64,000 bases of DNA from Caulobacter sp. FWC26 (lineage in GTDB: Bacteria; Pseudomonadota; Alphaproteobacteria; Caulobacterales; Caulobacteraceae), in the NCBI RefSeq assembly GCF_002742645.2, contig NZ_CP033875.1:3140001-3204000 (forward strand), in the 5' to 3' direction. Shown here piece after piece: positions 8,271-16,408 of the stretch (the stretch's first letter is position 1; every line of letters begins with the position of its first letter). The position numbers and the translations under genes are program-made. A model generated the notes under the pieces. The model was not told the origin of the DNA, searched no databases, and saw only the letters and a list, made by a program, of their open reading frames with translations.

Positions 8271-9119
8271 CTAAGCGCGCGCGCCGAGATCGGACACGGC
8301 CAGAACGTCCATGTCGTCGAACTCGAGGTTCTCGCCGCCCATGGACCATACGAAGCTGTAGTTTGCGGTGCCCACGCCGCTGTGGATCGACCAACTGGGC
8401 GAGAACACCGCCTCGCCTTCATCCATGAACACCGCGCGAGGGTCTGACGGCTCGCCCATCAGATGCATCACTCGCCCGGGCGAGGCGTCGAAATACATGT
8501 AGATCTCGCTGCGGCGCCGGTGGGTGTGGGGCGGCATCGTGTTCCACACATTGCCGGCCTCCAGCTCCGTAAAGCCCATCACCAGCTGACAGCTATCGAC
8601 GAGGCCAGGCCGGATCGCTTGGCGGATCACCCGCCGATTGGCGTTGAGAGCTTCACCGGCCACGATGACGCGCGCCTCATCGCGGCGCACGCGTCGGCTG
8701 GGGTGGTTGGCGTGGGCTGGATAGCTGACGAAATAGAAACGAGCCGGACTTGCCGGGTCGCCGCTCTCGAAACTGACCGTCTGGACGCCCCGACCGATGT
8801 AAAGGCAGTCGTGGCGCGTGAGTTCGAAGCGACATCCATCCAAGGTCACCACACCCGTCTCGCCGATGTTGATCACTCCGACCTCGCGGCGCTCGCAGAA
8901 GAACTTGGACGCCAGCTCAGGATGCGTCGAAAGCGTCAACGGAGCCGTCGTGGGAACTGCGCCACCGACCACCGCGCGCTCGACCTCAAGATAGCTGAGA
9001 CGAAGCGCGCCAGCCTGAAACAGGTCAGCGATGACGAACGTGTCGCGAAGCTGCCCCGCAGACATTCGCGCCATGCCCGCACGATCGGCGCTCTCGCGAT
9101 AATCCATGTCGACGCTCAT
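8271..9119 (-). CDS. kduI: 5-keto-4-deoxyuronate isomerase (4-deoxy-L-threo-5-hexosulose-uronate ketol-isomerase)
   Basis: 282 residues, the usual KduI length. The cupin zinc site is visible: WNTMPPHTHRRRSEIYMYFD supplies HxH and Glu, and FSPSWSIHSGVG supplies the last His. The N-terminal DMDYRESADRAGMARM also fits the family. KduI converts 5-keto-4-deoxyuronate to 3-deoxy-D-glycero-2,5-hexodiulosonate in the cytoplasmic pectin pathway. The ATG at 9119 has GGGGAGG upstream. It leads an apparent kduI-GH105-gntR operon. kduD, kdgK and kdgA are not in the window and must be elsewhere. Confidence 0.95.
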   Translation of the reverse strand: MSVDMDYRESADRAGMARMSAGQLRDTFVIADLFQAGALRLSYLEVERAVVGGAVPTTAPLTLSTHPELASKFFCERREVGVINIGETGVVTLDGCRFELTRHDCLYIGRGVQTVSFESGDPASPARFYFVSYPAHANHPSRRVRRDEARVIVAGEALNANRRVIRQAIRPGLVDSCQLVMGFTELEAGNVWNTMPPHTHRRRSEIYMYFDASPGRVMHLMGEPSDPRAVFMDEGEAVFSPSWSIHSGVGTANYSFVWSMGGENLEFDDMDVLAVSDLGARA

Positions 9120-9161
9120 CGACCTCCCCGTCGCGCGTCCGCTTCCGTTCGAGCGGCTTCT

Positions 9162-9180
9162 AAATTGACATTACCAATTT
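9162..9180. promoter_or_regulatory. Candidate GntR operator in the kduI promoter
   Basis: AAATTG (9162-9167) and CAATTT (9175-9180) form an inverted repeat with seven bases between, 43 bases upstream of kduI. The form AAATTG-ACATTAC-CAATTT resembles UxuR/ExuR-type sites (AAATTGGTATACCAATTT) but is one base longer. Either nearby GntR regulator could bind it. Confidence 0.45.
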
Positions 9181-9381
9181 TAGGCTTCGAACGTAAAGCG
9201 ATCTGTCGACAACGGGCGATCGCACTCGCAGCCGAGCACTTAGACCAGGAGAGAGCGTCCAACTAATATTGTTGCAATACAAAGGTATAGAAAGAAATAC
9301 GACTGACCCGACCAATCGGATTTTTGGCTAGGCCATCCGAGAAAAACCGAAGCCTATGGGAGGGGCGTACCTTGATCGAAC

Positions 9382-10164
9382 CTACTTGGCGGCGCTGGCG
9401 GCGCGGAGCGCGATTTCCTCGCGCTTGGCGGCGAGACTTTCCCGTGTGCGCTCGATCGCCTCGAGTTCGGCGGTCAACAGCAGGTTCTCGATCAGTCCGC
9501 CAAGGTGCGCCTGCATGGCCGTGCGAGCCGCCTTGGGATCTCGGGTGCGCAGGGCCTCAATGATCTCCTGATGCTCGTCATGCAGCGGCCGCTTCCGGAC
9601 AAGGCGAGCTTTCTCAAGCATCTGCATGCACAGCCGTGAGCGATAGCGGAGATCCCACATGCTCTCGACGATGCGCACCACCGCCGTGTTTCGCGTCGCT
9701 TGGGCGATGGTGATATGAAACTGCCGGTCGGCCAGTTCGCTCTGCTCCTTGGTCGACGCCTCGCTGTTCATCTCGACGACCAGCGTCTCCAAGTAAGCCA
9801 GTTCATCGTCGGTGATCAGCGTCGCGGCGAGTGCCGCAGCCTCGCCTTCGAACAGGCGCCGCGCCTCGGCTTGCTCGAAGGCGCCGATGTCCAGATCCTT
9901 CACCGGCGGCGGCGGTTGGTCTAGGCGCACATAGACGCCCGAGCCCTGACGCGCTTCCAGCAGCCCCCGCATCTCCAAGGCGATGATCGCGCGGCGAACA
10001 GTGGGACGACTGACCCCGAACTCATCCGCAAGATCGCGTTCGGAAGGCAAACGGTGACCAGGCGTGTAGACGCCGTCGGCGATCGCTGCGCTGATCGACG
10101 CGGCCACCTGCTGATAGAGCCGGGTGGCGTCGGGAGACGAGGTGTCCAGCGAAAGGGTCGACAT
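9382..10164 (-). CDS. Second GntR-family regulator, FCD subgroup
   Basis: 260 residues from the ATG at 10164 (MSTLSLDTSS). An open frame extends to 10332 but the extension is low-complexity and matches no GntR start. The winged helix (about 12-80, LPSERDLADEFGVSRPTVRR and EARQGSGVYV) and FCD domain (EARRLFEGEAAALAATL, DRQFHITIAQATRNTAVV) parallel the GntR at 6284-7039, so the two look like a duplicated pair flanking kduI-GH105. It is on the same strand, 262 bases upstream of kduI. Likely ligand is a uronate derivative; division of labour with its paralogue is unknown. Confidence 0.87.
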   Translation of the reverse strand: MSTLSLDTSSPDATRLYQQVAASISAAIADGVYTPGHRLPSERDLADEFGVSRPTVRRAIIALEMRGLLEARQGSGVYVRLDQPPPPVKDLDIGAFEQAEARRLFEGEAAALAATLITDDELAYLETLVVEMNSEASTKEQSELADRQFHITIAQATRNTAVVRIVESMWDLRYRSRLCMQMLEKARLVRKRPLHDEHQEIIEALRTRDPKAARTAMQAHLGGLIENLLLTAELEAIERTRESLAAKREEIALRAASAAK

Positions 10165-10494
10165 CGCAGCGCCAGAAGCAAGCGCCCGGAAACGGCGCAA
10201 TGTAACGACTAGCGCGCGCCCGCCCTCCTCACAAGGCGTCGCGGTCGAAGTGGCCTTACCAAGAGTCGGGGCGACCGGAGGGTAAGGACTCCGGCCGCCA
10301 TCGCCGTCCGCTCCGGGAGGAGGTTGGCGCAAGGTACGCAGCGCCTTGGTCGACGAGTCTGCGATCGCCGCCGGTATGCCGGACGGGTCGCGCAGGATCA
10401 GAGTAGCAAAATTGGCTTAGCCTGCAACGAAAAATGGCCTGACCAAATAGATGATTTTAAGCAGAAGTTGTTGACCCAATCTGCGCTGACGCTC
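10165..10494. other. Intergenic region, 330 bases
   Basis: No gene supported. It carries the promoter side of the second GntR gene and the 3' flank of the GST gene. TGGCCTGACCA at 10435-10445 differs by one base from the FCD-GntR consensus form TGGTCTGACCA and is a possible operator. The stretch from about 10400 to 10475 is AT-rich for this genome. Confidence 0.5.
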
Positions 10495-11223
10495 TCAGGC
10501 CGCCTCACGCAGGCCCCACGGATGCGCAGGATAGAAGCGGGCCATCATGCGTCCTGCATAGTCTGTCAGCCTAGGGTAGCTCTCAGCCTCTCGACGCAGG
10601 GGGGAGTCGAAGAACGGCGTCATGATGGCCGCCAGCATGGCGAAAGCCGTGGCGTCCACGCCTACGGGGTGAGAGTCCCGCATAAGATAGGTCTTATCCT
10701 CCAGAAGCTCGTCCAACGCCCGCAACGAGAGCGCGCCTAGCCAAGCCACCTCCTCACGCAGATGCCGGCCGACACCGACCGCGCGGACATTGGCGCCAAC
10801 TGCGTCCTTCAACCCCCTTCGGAGCTCATCGCGCAGGTGCGGCGGCGCCTGATCGAACCACCGTGCGGGGCCCTTCTCGAAGTTGGCGGGCTCCAAAAAC
10901 CGAAAGTAGCTCGAAACCCACCCCAGTTGGTTCTCGATCATGCGTTCGATGGCCCAAGCCTGAGCCCGTTCCTTGCCGCTGAGGCCGAGATCGAGGTCGA
11001 TGTCGTACTTCCGTTCGAGGTGAACGCGAATGAAGGTAGAGTCCCCGATCGCCTGGGCGGCGTCTTCAATCCAGGGCAACTGCCCCTTCGGGGCGGTCTC
11101 GCGGCTGCCGATGGTCTTTCGATAATCCAGACCCGCCATCATCAACTGGACCTCGGTCTTGGTGACGTAGGGGCTGATCTCAGGCAGCCCAAATCCGGCT
11201 CCAGCGGCGAATAGCGTGATCAT
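10495..11223 (-). CDS. Glutathione S-transferase-like protein
   Basis: 242 residues from the ATG at 11223, which has GAGGGACA before it; the longer open frame to 11943 runs through the WYL regulator on the other strand and is rejected. The N-terminal thioredoxin-like half (MITLFAAGAGFGLPEISPYV, GQLPWIEDAAQAIGDSTFIR) matches GST_N with the PW and D-S substrate-loop features. The C-terminal half is helical (LSLRALDELLEDKTYLMRD, VDATAFAMLAAIM). It resembles FAX-1/metaxin-type GSTs, so glutathione binding is likely and the substrate unknown. It is divergent from the WYL regulator at 11317, which may control it. Confidence 0.8.
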   Translation of the reverse strand: MITLFAAGAGFGLPEISPYVTKTEVQLMMAGLDYRKTIGSRETAPKGQLPWIEDAAQAIGDSTFIRVHLERKYDIDLDLGLSGKERAQAWAIERMIENQLGWVSSYFRFLEPANFEKGPARWFDQAPPHLRDELRRGLKDAVGANVRAVGVGRHLREEVAWLGALSLRALDELLEDKTYLMRDSHPVGVDATAFAMLAAIMTPFFDSPLRREAESYPRLTDYAGRMMARFYPAHPWGLREAA

Positions 11224-11272
11224 TGTCCCTCTCCATCCCGAATGTCGCGATGACGACTTGCTACCGCCAGCC

Positions 11273-11294
11273 TGCTGCCAGCATGCTGTCAGCA
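11273..11294. promoter_or_regulatory. Palindromic operator candidate between GST and WYL regulator
   Basis: TGCTGCCAGCATGCTGTCAGCA is a 22-base palindrome broken at one symmetric pair, with a perfect CAGCATGCTG core. It is also two copies of GCTGnCAGC. It sits between the divergent starts at 11223 and 11317, where a regulator could control both genes. Confidence 0.5.
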
Positions 11295-11316
11295 ACGGTC
11301 CTGGATAGTGAAGCCC

Positions 11317-12045
11317 ATGAGACGCGCCGAACGCCTTTTCCAGATCATCCAGATCCTTCGCCGCAGCCGCGCTCCGGTGACTGCGGACGCCATCGCGGCC
11401 GAGCTGGAGACCTCCAAGCGCAGCGTCTATCGCGACATCGCCGCTCTCGTGGGCCAGCGCGCGCCCATCCGGGGCGAGGCTGGCGTCGGCTATGTGCTGG
11501 AAGCGGGCTTCGACATGCCGCCCCTCATGCTGACGCCCGACGAGATCGAGGCGGCGGTGCTCGGCGCCCAGTGGGTTGCGGGTCGCGGCGACCCGGTCCT
11601 CGCCAAGGCGGCGCGGGACCTGATCAGCAAGATCGCGGCAGCCGTCCCTGACCGCCTCCGCCCCTATGTGCTGGAACCCGCCGCCGCCGCCGCGCCGGCG
11701 TGGAAGCCTCAGACTGACCGGATCGACGTGGCACAGGTGCGCGCTTGGATCCACGCCGGCCGCAAGATCCGCCTGAACTACAGCGACGAGGCTGGCGCGG
11801 TCAGCGAGCGTGTCATCTGGCCGGTCACGGTCGGCTATCGCGAGACGATCCGCATGATCATCGCCTGGTGCGAACTTCGGTCTGCGTTCCGCACCTTCCG
11901 GACCGATCGGGTGGTCGGAGCTGAATTCATGGACGAGCGCCATGGCAAGCGGCCCGCCGTGCTACGGGCCGAGTGGCTACGCTTCCGCGACGCCGAGATC
12001 GCCGCCTGGGAGGCGCGGGCCATGGAGAATTGCTCGGGAGGCTAG
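11317..12045 (+). CDS. WYL-domain transcriptional regulator (YafY/DeoR-like)
   Basis: 242 residues from the ATG at 11317; a GTG at 11308 is an alternative. An HTH_11 domain opens the protein (RRAERLFQIIQILRRSRAPV, ADAIAAELETSKRSVYRDIA). The WYL domain follows (about 135-220), with RKIRLNYSDEAGAVSERVIW, then YRETIRMIIAWCELRSAFRT and FRTDRV. WYL domains sense nucleotides or small ligands. The gene is divergent from the GST gene across a palindrome, a usual arrangement for a local regulator and its target. Confidence 0.87.
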   Translation: MRRAERLFQIIQILRRSRAPVTADAIAAELETSKRSVYRDIAALVGQRAPIRGEAGVGYVLEAGFDMPPLMLTPDEIEAAVLGAQWVAGRGDPVLAKAARDLISKIAAAVPDRLRPYVLEPAAAAAPAWKPQTDRIDVAQVRAWIHAGRKIRLNYSDEAGAVSERVIWPVTVGYRETIRMIIAWCELRSAFRTFRTDRVVGAEFMDERHGKRPAVLRAEWLRFRDAEIAAWEARAMENCSGG

Positions 12046-13028
12046 ATCCCGTGCCGCTTGGCGAAGGTCTCGAACAGATGGGGCCAAGCGGCGACAGGCT
12101 TGCCCGCGACGAACCGCAGCCCAAAGCCGTGGCCGCCCTCCTCGAAGATGTGCATCTCCGCCGACACGGCCTTGGCCTTTAGCGCCGAGAACATCAGCAG
12201 GGTGTTCTCGACCGGAACAGACTTGTCGTCGGCCGCGTGCAGCTGAAACACCGGTAAGAGGCCATTTCGCACCTGCTTTTCCGGTGAGAGTTCGGCCACC
12301 CGCTCAGGTGTGTTCCGCTGGGCCAGGAGTTGCTTGCGCGAGCCGCCGTGCGCAAAAGCGGGATCCATCGTGATCACCGGATAGATCAGGGCCGACAGGT
12401 CCGGCTTGGTCGCAAGCGCGTCGGTGGCGTCGATCGCCTGATAGGTCTCGACGTCGAAGCGGGTCATCAAATTGGCGGCCAAGTGCCCGCCGGCCGAAAA
12501 GCCCATGACGGCCACGCGATCCGGTGAGAACTTCATCGCGCCGGCGCGGGCGCGGATGAGACGGATGGCGCGTTGGGCGTCCTGCAGCGGCGCATCGCCA
12601 CCGGCAGCCCAGCCATCGGCCGGCATGCGATAGAACAGGACAAAGCAGGTGTAGCCTCGCGCGGCGAGCCACCGCCCGGTCTCATAGCCTTCCTTGTCCA
12701 GGACGACACGCTCGTAGCCGCCGCCGGGGATCAGCATGACGGCGGCGCCGTTTGGTGTCTTGGGGCGAAACACGACCAGCTTGGGAGACCGGGTGTGGAC
12801 TTGGGCGCGATCTCTCAGGCCCTTGGGGTCGCCCCGCTCGACGATCTGCTCCTCGACCCTGACGTCTTCGCCGCCCGGCGCACCATTCGGCCAAAGCCGA
12901 ATGGTCTCGACAGGATCCGGCGGCGTGATCGCTGGATTGCGCCTCTGCGCTGCCCTCGCCTCGCTTGCGGCCAAGGACCCGAGTATGCCCGAGACAAAGA
13001 CACTGAAGGCGCCGCGCCGGTTCATCAT
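12042..13028 (-). CDS. Exported alpha/beta hydrolase, acetyl-esterase-like
   Basis: 328 residues from ATG ATG at 13028. The start MMNRRGAFSVFVSGILG looks like a Tat signal. The esterase features are an oxyanion loop (AAVMLIPGGGYERV), nucleophile elbow GFSAGG (about 180), an acid residue in LHAADDKSVPVENTLLM and the catalytic His in FEEGGHGFGL. This is the BD-FAE/acetylxylan or pectin acetylesterase type of cluster enzyme. The neighbouring uronate genes suggest removal of acetyl groups from plant polysaccharide, which is inference. The stop overlaps the convergent WYL gene by four bases. A LacI-type operator precedes it at 13086-13099. Confidence 0.82.
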   Translation of the reverse strand: MMNRRGAFSVFVSGILGSLAASEARAAQRRNPAITPPDPVETIRLWPNGAPGGEDVRVEEQIVERGDPKGLRDRAQVHTRSPKLVVFRPKTPNGAAVMLIPGGGYERVVLDKEGYETGRWLAARGYTCFVLFYRMPADGWAAGGDAPLQDAQRAIRLIRARAGAMKFSPDRVAVMGFSAGGHLAANLMTRFDVETYQAIDATDALATKPDLSALIYPVITMDPAFAHGGSRKQLLAQRNTPERVAELSPEKQVRNGLLPVFQLHAADDKSVPVENTLLMFSALKAKAVSAEMHIFEEGGHGFGLRFVAGKPVAAWPHLFETFAKRHGI

Positions 13029-13085
13029 GGGGCCCAAGACCTGATCGTTGACGTCTCGCGACCCTAGATCCGGTTGCGCGCCTTT

Positions 13086-13099
13086 GGAAACCGGTTTCC
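13086..13099. promoter_or_regulatory. LacI-type operator upstream of the esterase gene
   Basis: GGAAACCGGTTTCC is a perfect 14-base palindrome with the central CG and GAAA/TTTC arms typical of LacI-family operators. It lies 58 bases before the esterase start and touches the stop codon of the methyltransferase gene. The LacI regulator at 15355 is the nearest candidate to bind it. Confidence 0.6.
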
Positions 13100-13905
13100 T
13101 AATCCCCTGCGAAGCGCAGGTGATGCAAGACGATGCCGCTGGTCGTGGCCACGTTCAGCGAGTCGAAGCCATTGGCCATCGGAATGCCGATCCTGCGCGC
13201 CCTGGCCATGACCTCCGCCGTCAGGCCCGGCCCTTCGGCCCCGAGCAGCACCGCCGTCCGAGGCGCGGGCTTGAGCGTCGCCAGCACCTCGTCGGCGGCG
13301 GGACTAAGCGCCAGAGCCTGAAAGCCGGTTGTCGAAAGCAGATCCGCGATCGGCTCGCCCCGGGCGAGTCTGGCCGTCGGGACCGACAGAACCGCGCCTA
13401 CCGAGACGCGGATGGCCTTGCGGTAAAGAGGATCGCAACAGTCGGCGTCGAGGATCACGGCGTCCGCGCCAAAGGCTGCGGCGTTGCGATAGATGCCGCC
13501 GATATTGTCGTGGTTGGCGATGCCGCAGAGGACCAAAACCACCGCTCGCGCGGGCAGGCTCGACAACAGGTCGCGCGCGTCGAGAGACGGCGGCTTGCGG
13601 CCTAACGCGAGAACGCCCCGATGCAGGTGAAAGCCGGCGATCGCGTCTAGAACCTCTTGGTCGGCCAGGTGAACCGGCGTGTCTTGGGGCAGTCCGGTGA
13701 GAACATCATCGAGCTTGTCACGCCGCTTCGGGTCGATCAGCAACGAAAAAAGGCGTTCGGGCGCGTCGCGCGCGAAGGCCCGCAGCACGGTTTCCCCCTC
13801 GGCGATGAAAAGACCTTCGCGGCCGACAAGGTCGCGCTCCTTGATCGCACGAAATGGTGCGACGGCGGGATCGTCAGGGTGCGAGACACGATGAAACTGG
13901 GGCAA
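13099..13905 (-). CDS. SpoU/TrmH-family RNA 2'-O-methyltransferase
   Basis: 268 residues if it starts at the TTG at 13905, which has GAGG five bases upstream; the open frame reaching 14040 would overlap the MFS gene. The SPOUT domain is complete: VLVLCGIANHDNIGGIYRNA (motif 1), LLGAEGPGLTAEVM (motif 2) and IPMANGFDSLNVATTSGIVL (motif 3). The N-terminus (FIAEGETVLRAF) is the usual substrate-binding domain. Such enzymes methylate ribose 2'-OH groups in tRNA or rRNA using S-adenosylmethionine; the target nucleotide is not evident. It is a housekeeping-type gene between two sugar genes and may be co-transcribed with the MFS gene. Confidence 0.88.
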   Translation of the reverse strand: MPQFHRVSHPDDPAVAPFRAIKERDLVGREGLFIAEGETVLRAFARDAPERLFSLLIDPKRRDKLDDVLTGLPQDTPVHLADQEVLDAIAGFHLHRGVLALGRKPPSLDARDLLSSLPARAVVLVLCGIANHDNIGGIYRNAAAFGADAVILDADCCDPLYRKAIRVSVGAVLSVPTARLARGEPIADLLSTTGFQALALSPAADEVLATLKPAPRTAVLLGAEGPGLTAEVMARARRIGIPMANGFDSLNVATTSGIVLHHLRFAGD

Positions 13906-13931
13906 GACGGCCTCTGGAGATGGCGCGTTGG

Positions 13932-15188
13932 TCAGCGCACGCCTCGTATCGGCAAGATCGCCAGACCGCCAGCCAGAGCCAAGGCGCTGGCCACCAGAAA
14001 GAACATACGGAAATCGCCCTGCGTAGGCCCGAGGCTCCATACGGCGAGCGCCGGCGCCAAAGCCTGCGGCAGCGTGTTGGCGAGGTTGATCACGCCCAGA
14101 TCCTTACCCGCGTCCCTTTGGGAGGGCAGCACTTGCGTCACCAGCGCGATATCGACGGCGGAGAAGCACCCCACTCCGCAGCCGTAGACGATGAAGGTCG
14201 CCACCAGCACTGGCCATGCTGGGGACATGGAAAAAACGATCAGCGAAAGCGCGACCGTCAAAGCGGCGCCGAAGGCGAAGAGTTTGCGACGCCGAAGGCG
14301 GTCGGAAAGCACCCCGCCCACCATGGCGCAGGTCACATTGAAGACGGTCGAGATCGCCGCCAGGATCGCGAAGCCCTCCTCGGCCCGGCGACCAGGGAAC
14401 AGATGCGGATAGTCGACCTCGTCCTTCAGAAAGTAGAGCATGTAGCTCTGCACCAGACTGAAGGCGACCAGAACGAGGAAGCGTCCCAGCCACGCGAACG
14501 CGAAGTCTGGGTGCTGTCGCGGACTGACCCAGAGACCCGAGACGAAGGCGCGAAAGTTGAACGGCGGTACGGCGCTCTTGGGCAAAGGGGGATCACGGAG
14601 GCGTAGCACGAAGGGGGCGAGACCCAGCAGCAACGCCGCCGAGATTGCTGCGTATCGATAGCTTTCGGTGACGAGAAGGCCGCCGACCACTACGGCGCCG
14701 ATAGCGGTGCCGATGGGATTTCCGAGGCTCAAGAACGCGGCCACCATCCCCTTTTGCGTATCCGGCACTCGATCAGGCATGACGGCCATCAGCGCCGAGA
14801 AGCAGAGATTGAAGGTCAGCTGGAACAGGATGATCCCGCCGATCAGCGCCACCGGCGTCTTGGCGTGCATGATCGCCAGATAGGCCAAGGCGGCGCCGAT
14901 GGCCCCGACCACCATCCACGGACGACGACGCCCGAACCGGGAGGTGGTGCGGTCGCTGATCGCCCCGGCCAGCAGGTTGGCGATGCTGGCGGCGATGGCG
15001 CCGTAGAAGGCGACCTGAGCAAGAACGATCGCCTTGCCGCCAGGATCAATCGCCTCGGCCTTCAAGGGAAGAAGAACCTGCAGCAAAGGCTGGAAGGATA
15101 CGAAGGCGGCGATCTGCGCGAGCGTATACGCCGCGATGAAATTCGCGCGCACCGGTTCCCTGGGTCGCGCCCCATCATCGGCCAGCAT
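13932..15188 (-). CDS. MFS sugar transporter
   Basis: 418 residues from the ATG at 15188, which has GGGGAGGTGAG directly upstream. About twelve hydrophobic helices are visible. The loop-2 motif SDRTTSRFGRRRPWM and the repeat SDRLRRRKLFAFG are typical of GPH/sucrose-type or general MFS sugar porters. It is divergent from a LacI regulator across 166 bases containing a LacI operator, so it is probably induced by its sugar substrate. Nearness to the uronate and esterase genes suggests a plant-derived oligosaccharide, but the substrate cannot be read from the sequence. Confidence 0.85.
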   Translation of the reverse strand: MLADDGARPREPVRANFIAAYTLAQIAAFVSFQPLLQVLLPLKAEAIDPGGKAIVLAQVAFYGAIAASIANLLAGAISDRTTSRFGRRRPWMVVGAIGAALAYLAIMHAKTPVALIGGIILFQLTFNLCFSALMAVMPDRVPDTQKGMVAAFLSLGNPIGTAIGAVVVGGLLVTESYRYAAISAALLLGLAPFVLRLRDPPLPKSAVPPFNFRAFVSGLWVSPRQHPDFAFAWLGRFLVLVAFSLVQSYMLYFLKDEVDYPHLFPGRRAEEGFAILAAISTVFNVTCAMVGGVLSDRLRRRKLFAFGAALTVALSLIVFSMSPAWPVLVATFIVYGCGVGCFSAVDIALVTQVLPSQRDAGKDLGVINLANTLPQALAPALAVWSLGPTQGDFRMFFLVASALALAGGLAILPIRGVR

Positions 15189-15259
15189 CTCACCTCCCCG
15201 CGCGATCTGTCGCCGCGTCTGCCTGCACACTGGCTGCGCGAACGGCCCGATACAAGGCC

Positions 15260-15273
15260 TGGTAGCGCTTTCA
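15260..15273. promoter_or_regulatory. LacI-family operator between MFS and LacI genes
   Basis: TGGTAGCGCTTTCA fits the LacI-family pattern TGnnAnCGnTnnCA at every fixed position. It lies 72 bases upstream of the MFS start and 82 bases upstream of the LacI start, so one bound repressor could act on both divergent promoters. Confidence 0.65.
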
Positions 15274-15354
15274 AGCCTGGAGTTTCCTTCCTCCACGCGA
15301 AGGCACTAGGTTGTCGGGAATGGGCGTGAGTCTGAACGAAGTCGGGGCCAAAGA

Positions 15355-16407
15355 ATGGGTTCGGTGACGATCTACGACGTCGCCGCGAAAGCGGGCGTCT
15401 CGATCAAGACCGTTTCACGCGTGATGAACAACGAGCCGAACGTTCGGCCCGTCATGCGAGAGCGCGTTCTGGAAGCGGCGGGCGAGCTCGGCTACAGCCC
15501 CAACCTGTCGGCGCGAAGCCTGGCAGGATCGCGATCGTTCGTCATCGCCGTATTCGTCGACGCGGCCTTGACCATTGATCACTGGCAGAGCGAGCGCGGC
15601 GCCGACTATCTGAGCCGCATTCAACTGGGCGCGACGCTGGTCTGCCGCGACGCGGGCTATCACCTGTTGATCGAACTCATCGACCACGAGGGACCGCAGG
15701 TTCGCCAGGAGGTGGCCGCGCTGCTGGCGGCGCTCAAACCGGACGGGGTGATCCTGACCCCGCCGTCCTCTGACAACGCCGTGGTGCTTGAACTGCTGGA
15801 CAAGGCCGGCACGCCCTATGTTCGTGTCGGCCCGGAACGTGCGGAAGGCCTGGGCCCGCGCGTCCACATGGACGACGTCGCCGCCGCGCGCGAGATGACC
15901 GAACACCTGATCAGCCTCGGGCACAAGCGGATCGGCTTCATCGTCGGCGAGCCTCGCTATGGCGCCAGTCAGGCCCGCCGAGAAGGATATTTCGAGGCGA
16001 TGAAGGCCGGGGGCCTACCGATCTCGAGCGCGTGGATTCGGCAAGGAGATTTCACCTTCCAGTCTGGCCTAGACCAGGCGAAAGCGCTTTTGGCCCTACC
16101 GGATCGTCCGACCGCGATCTTCGCCAGCAATGACGACATGGCGCTGGGTTGCATCGCCGCGATAGCCGAAACGGGCCTGATGACGCCCGGAGACGTGTCG
16201 GTCGCCGGATTTGACGATAGCCCCAGCTCGCGGTTCAGCCGACCTCAATTGACCACGGTCCGTCAGCCTGTCGCGGAAATGTCCTCGGTGGCGGCCAAGC
16301 TGCTCATCGAGCGGTCGCGGAACGGCGCGGCTGCGGAACGGCCGGTGGACGAACTTTTGCCGTTCGCACTGATCCACCGCGCCTCGACGGCGCCGCCGCC
16401 GCGCTAG
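15355..16407 (+). CDS. LacI-family transcriptional repressor
   Basis: 350 residues. The HTH and hinge are clear: VTIYDVAAKAGVSIKTVSRV at residues 4-23 and LGYSPNLSARSLAGSRS at the hinge helix. The periplasmic-binding-like sensor domain follows (EHLISLGHKRIGFIVGEPRY, PTAIFASNDDMALGCIAAI, VAGFDDSPSSRFSRPQLTTV). It probably represses the divergent MFS transporter through the operator at 15260-15273 and responds to a sugar. Its stop is one base from the stop of the convergent chemoreceptor gene. Confidence 0.93.
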   Translation: MGSVTIYDVAAKAGVSIKTVSRVMNNEPNVRPVMRERVLEAAGELGYSPNLSARSLAGSRSFVIAVFVDAALTIDHWQSERGADYLSRIQLGATLVCRDAGYHLLIELIDHEGPQVRQEVAALLAALKPDGVILTPPSSDNAVVLELLDKAGTPYVRVGPERAEGLGPRVHMDDVAAAREMTEHLISLGHKRIGFIVGEPRYGASQARREGYFEAMKAGGLPISSAWIRQGDFTFQSGLDQAKALLALPDRPTAIFASNDDMALGCIAAIAETGLMTPGDVSVAGFDDSPSSRFSRPQLTTVRQPVAEMSSVAAKLLIERSRNGAAAERPVDELLPFALIHRASTAPPPR

Positions 16408-16408
16408 A

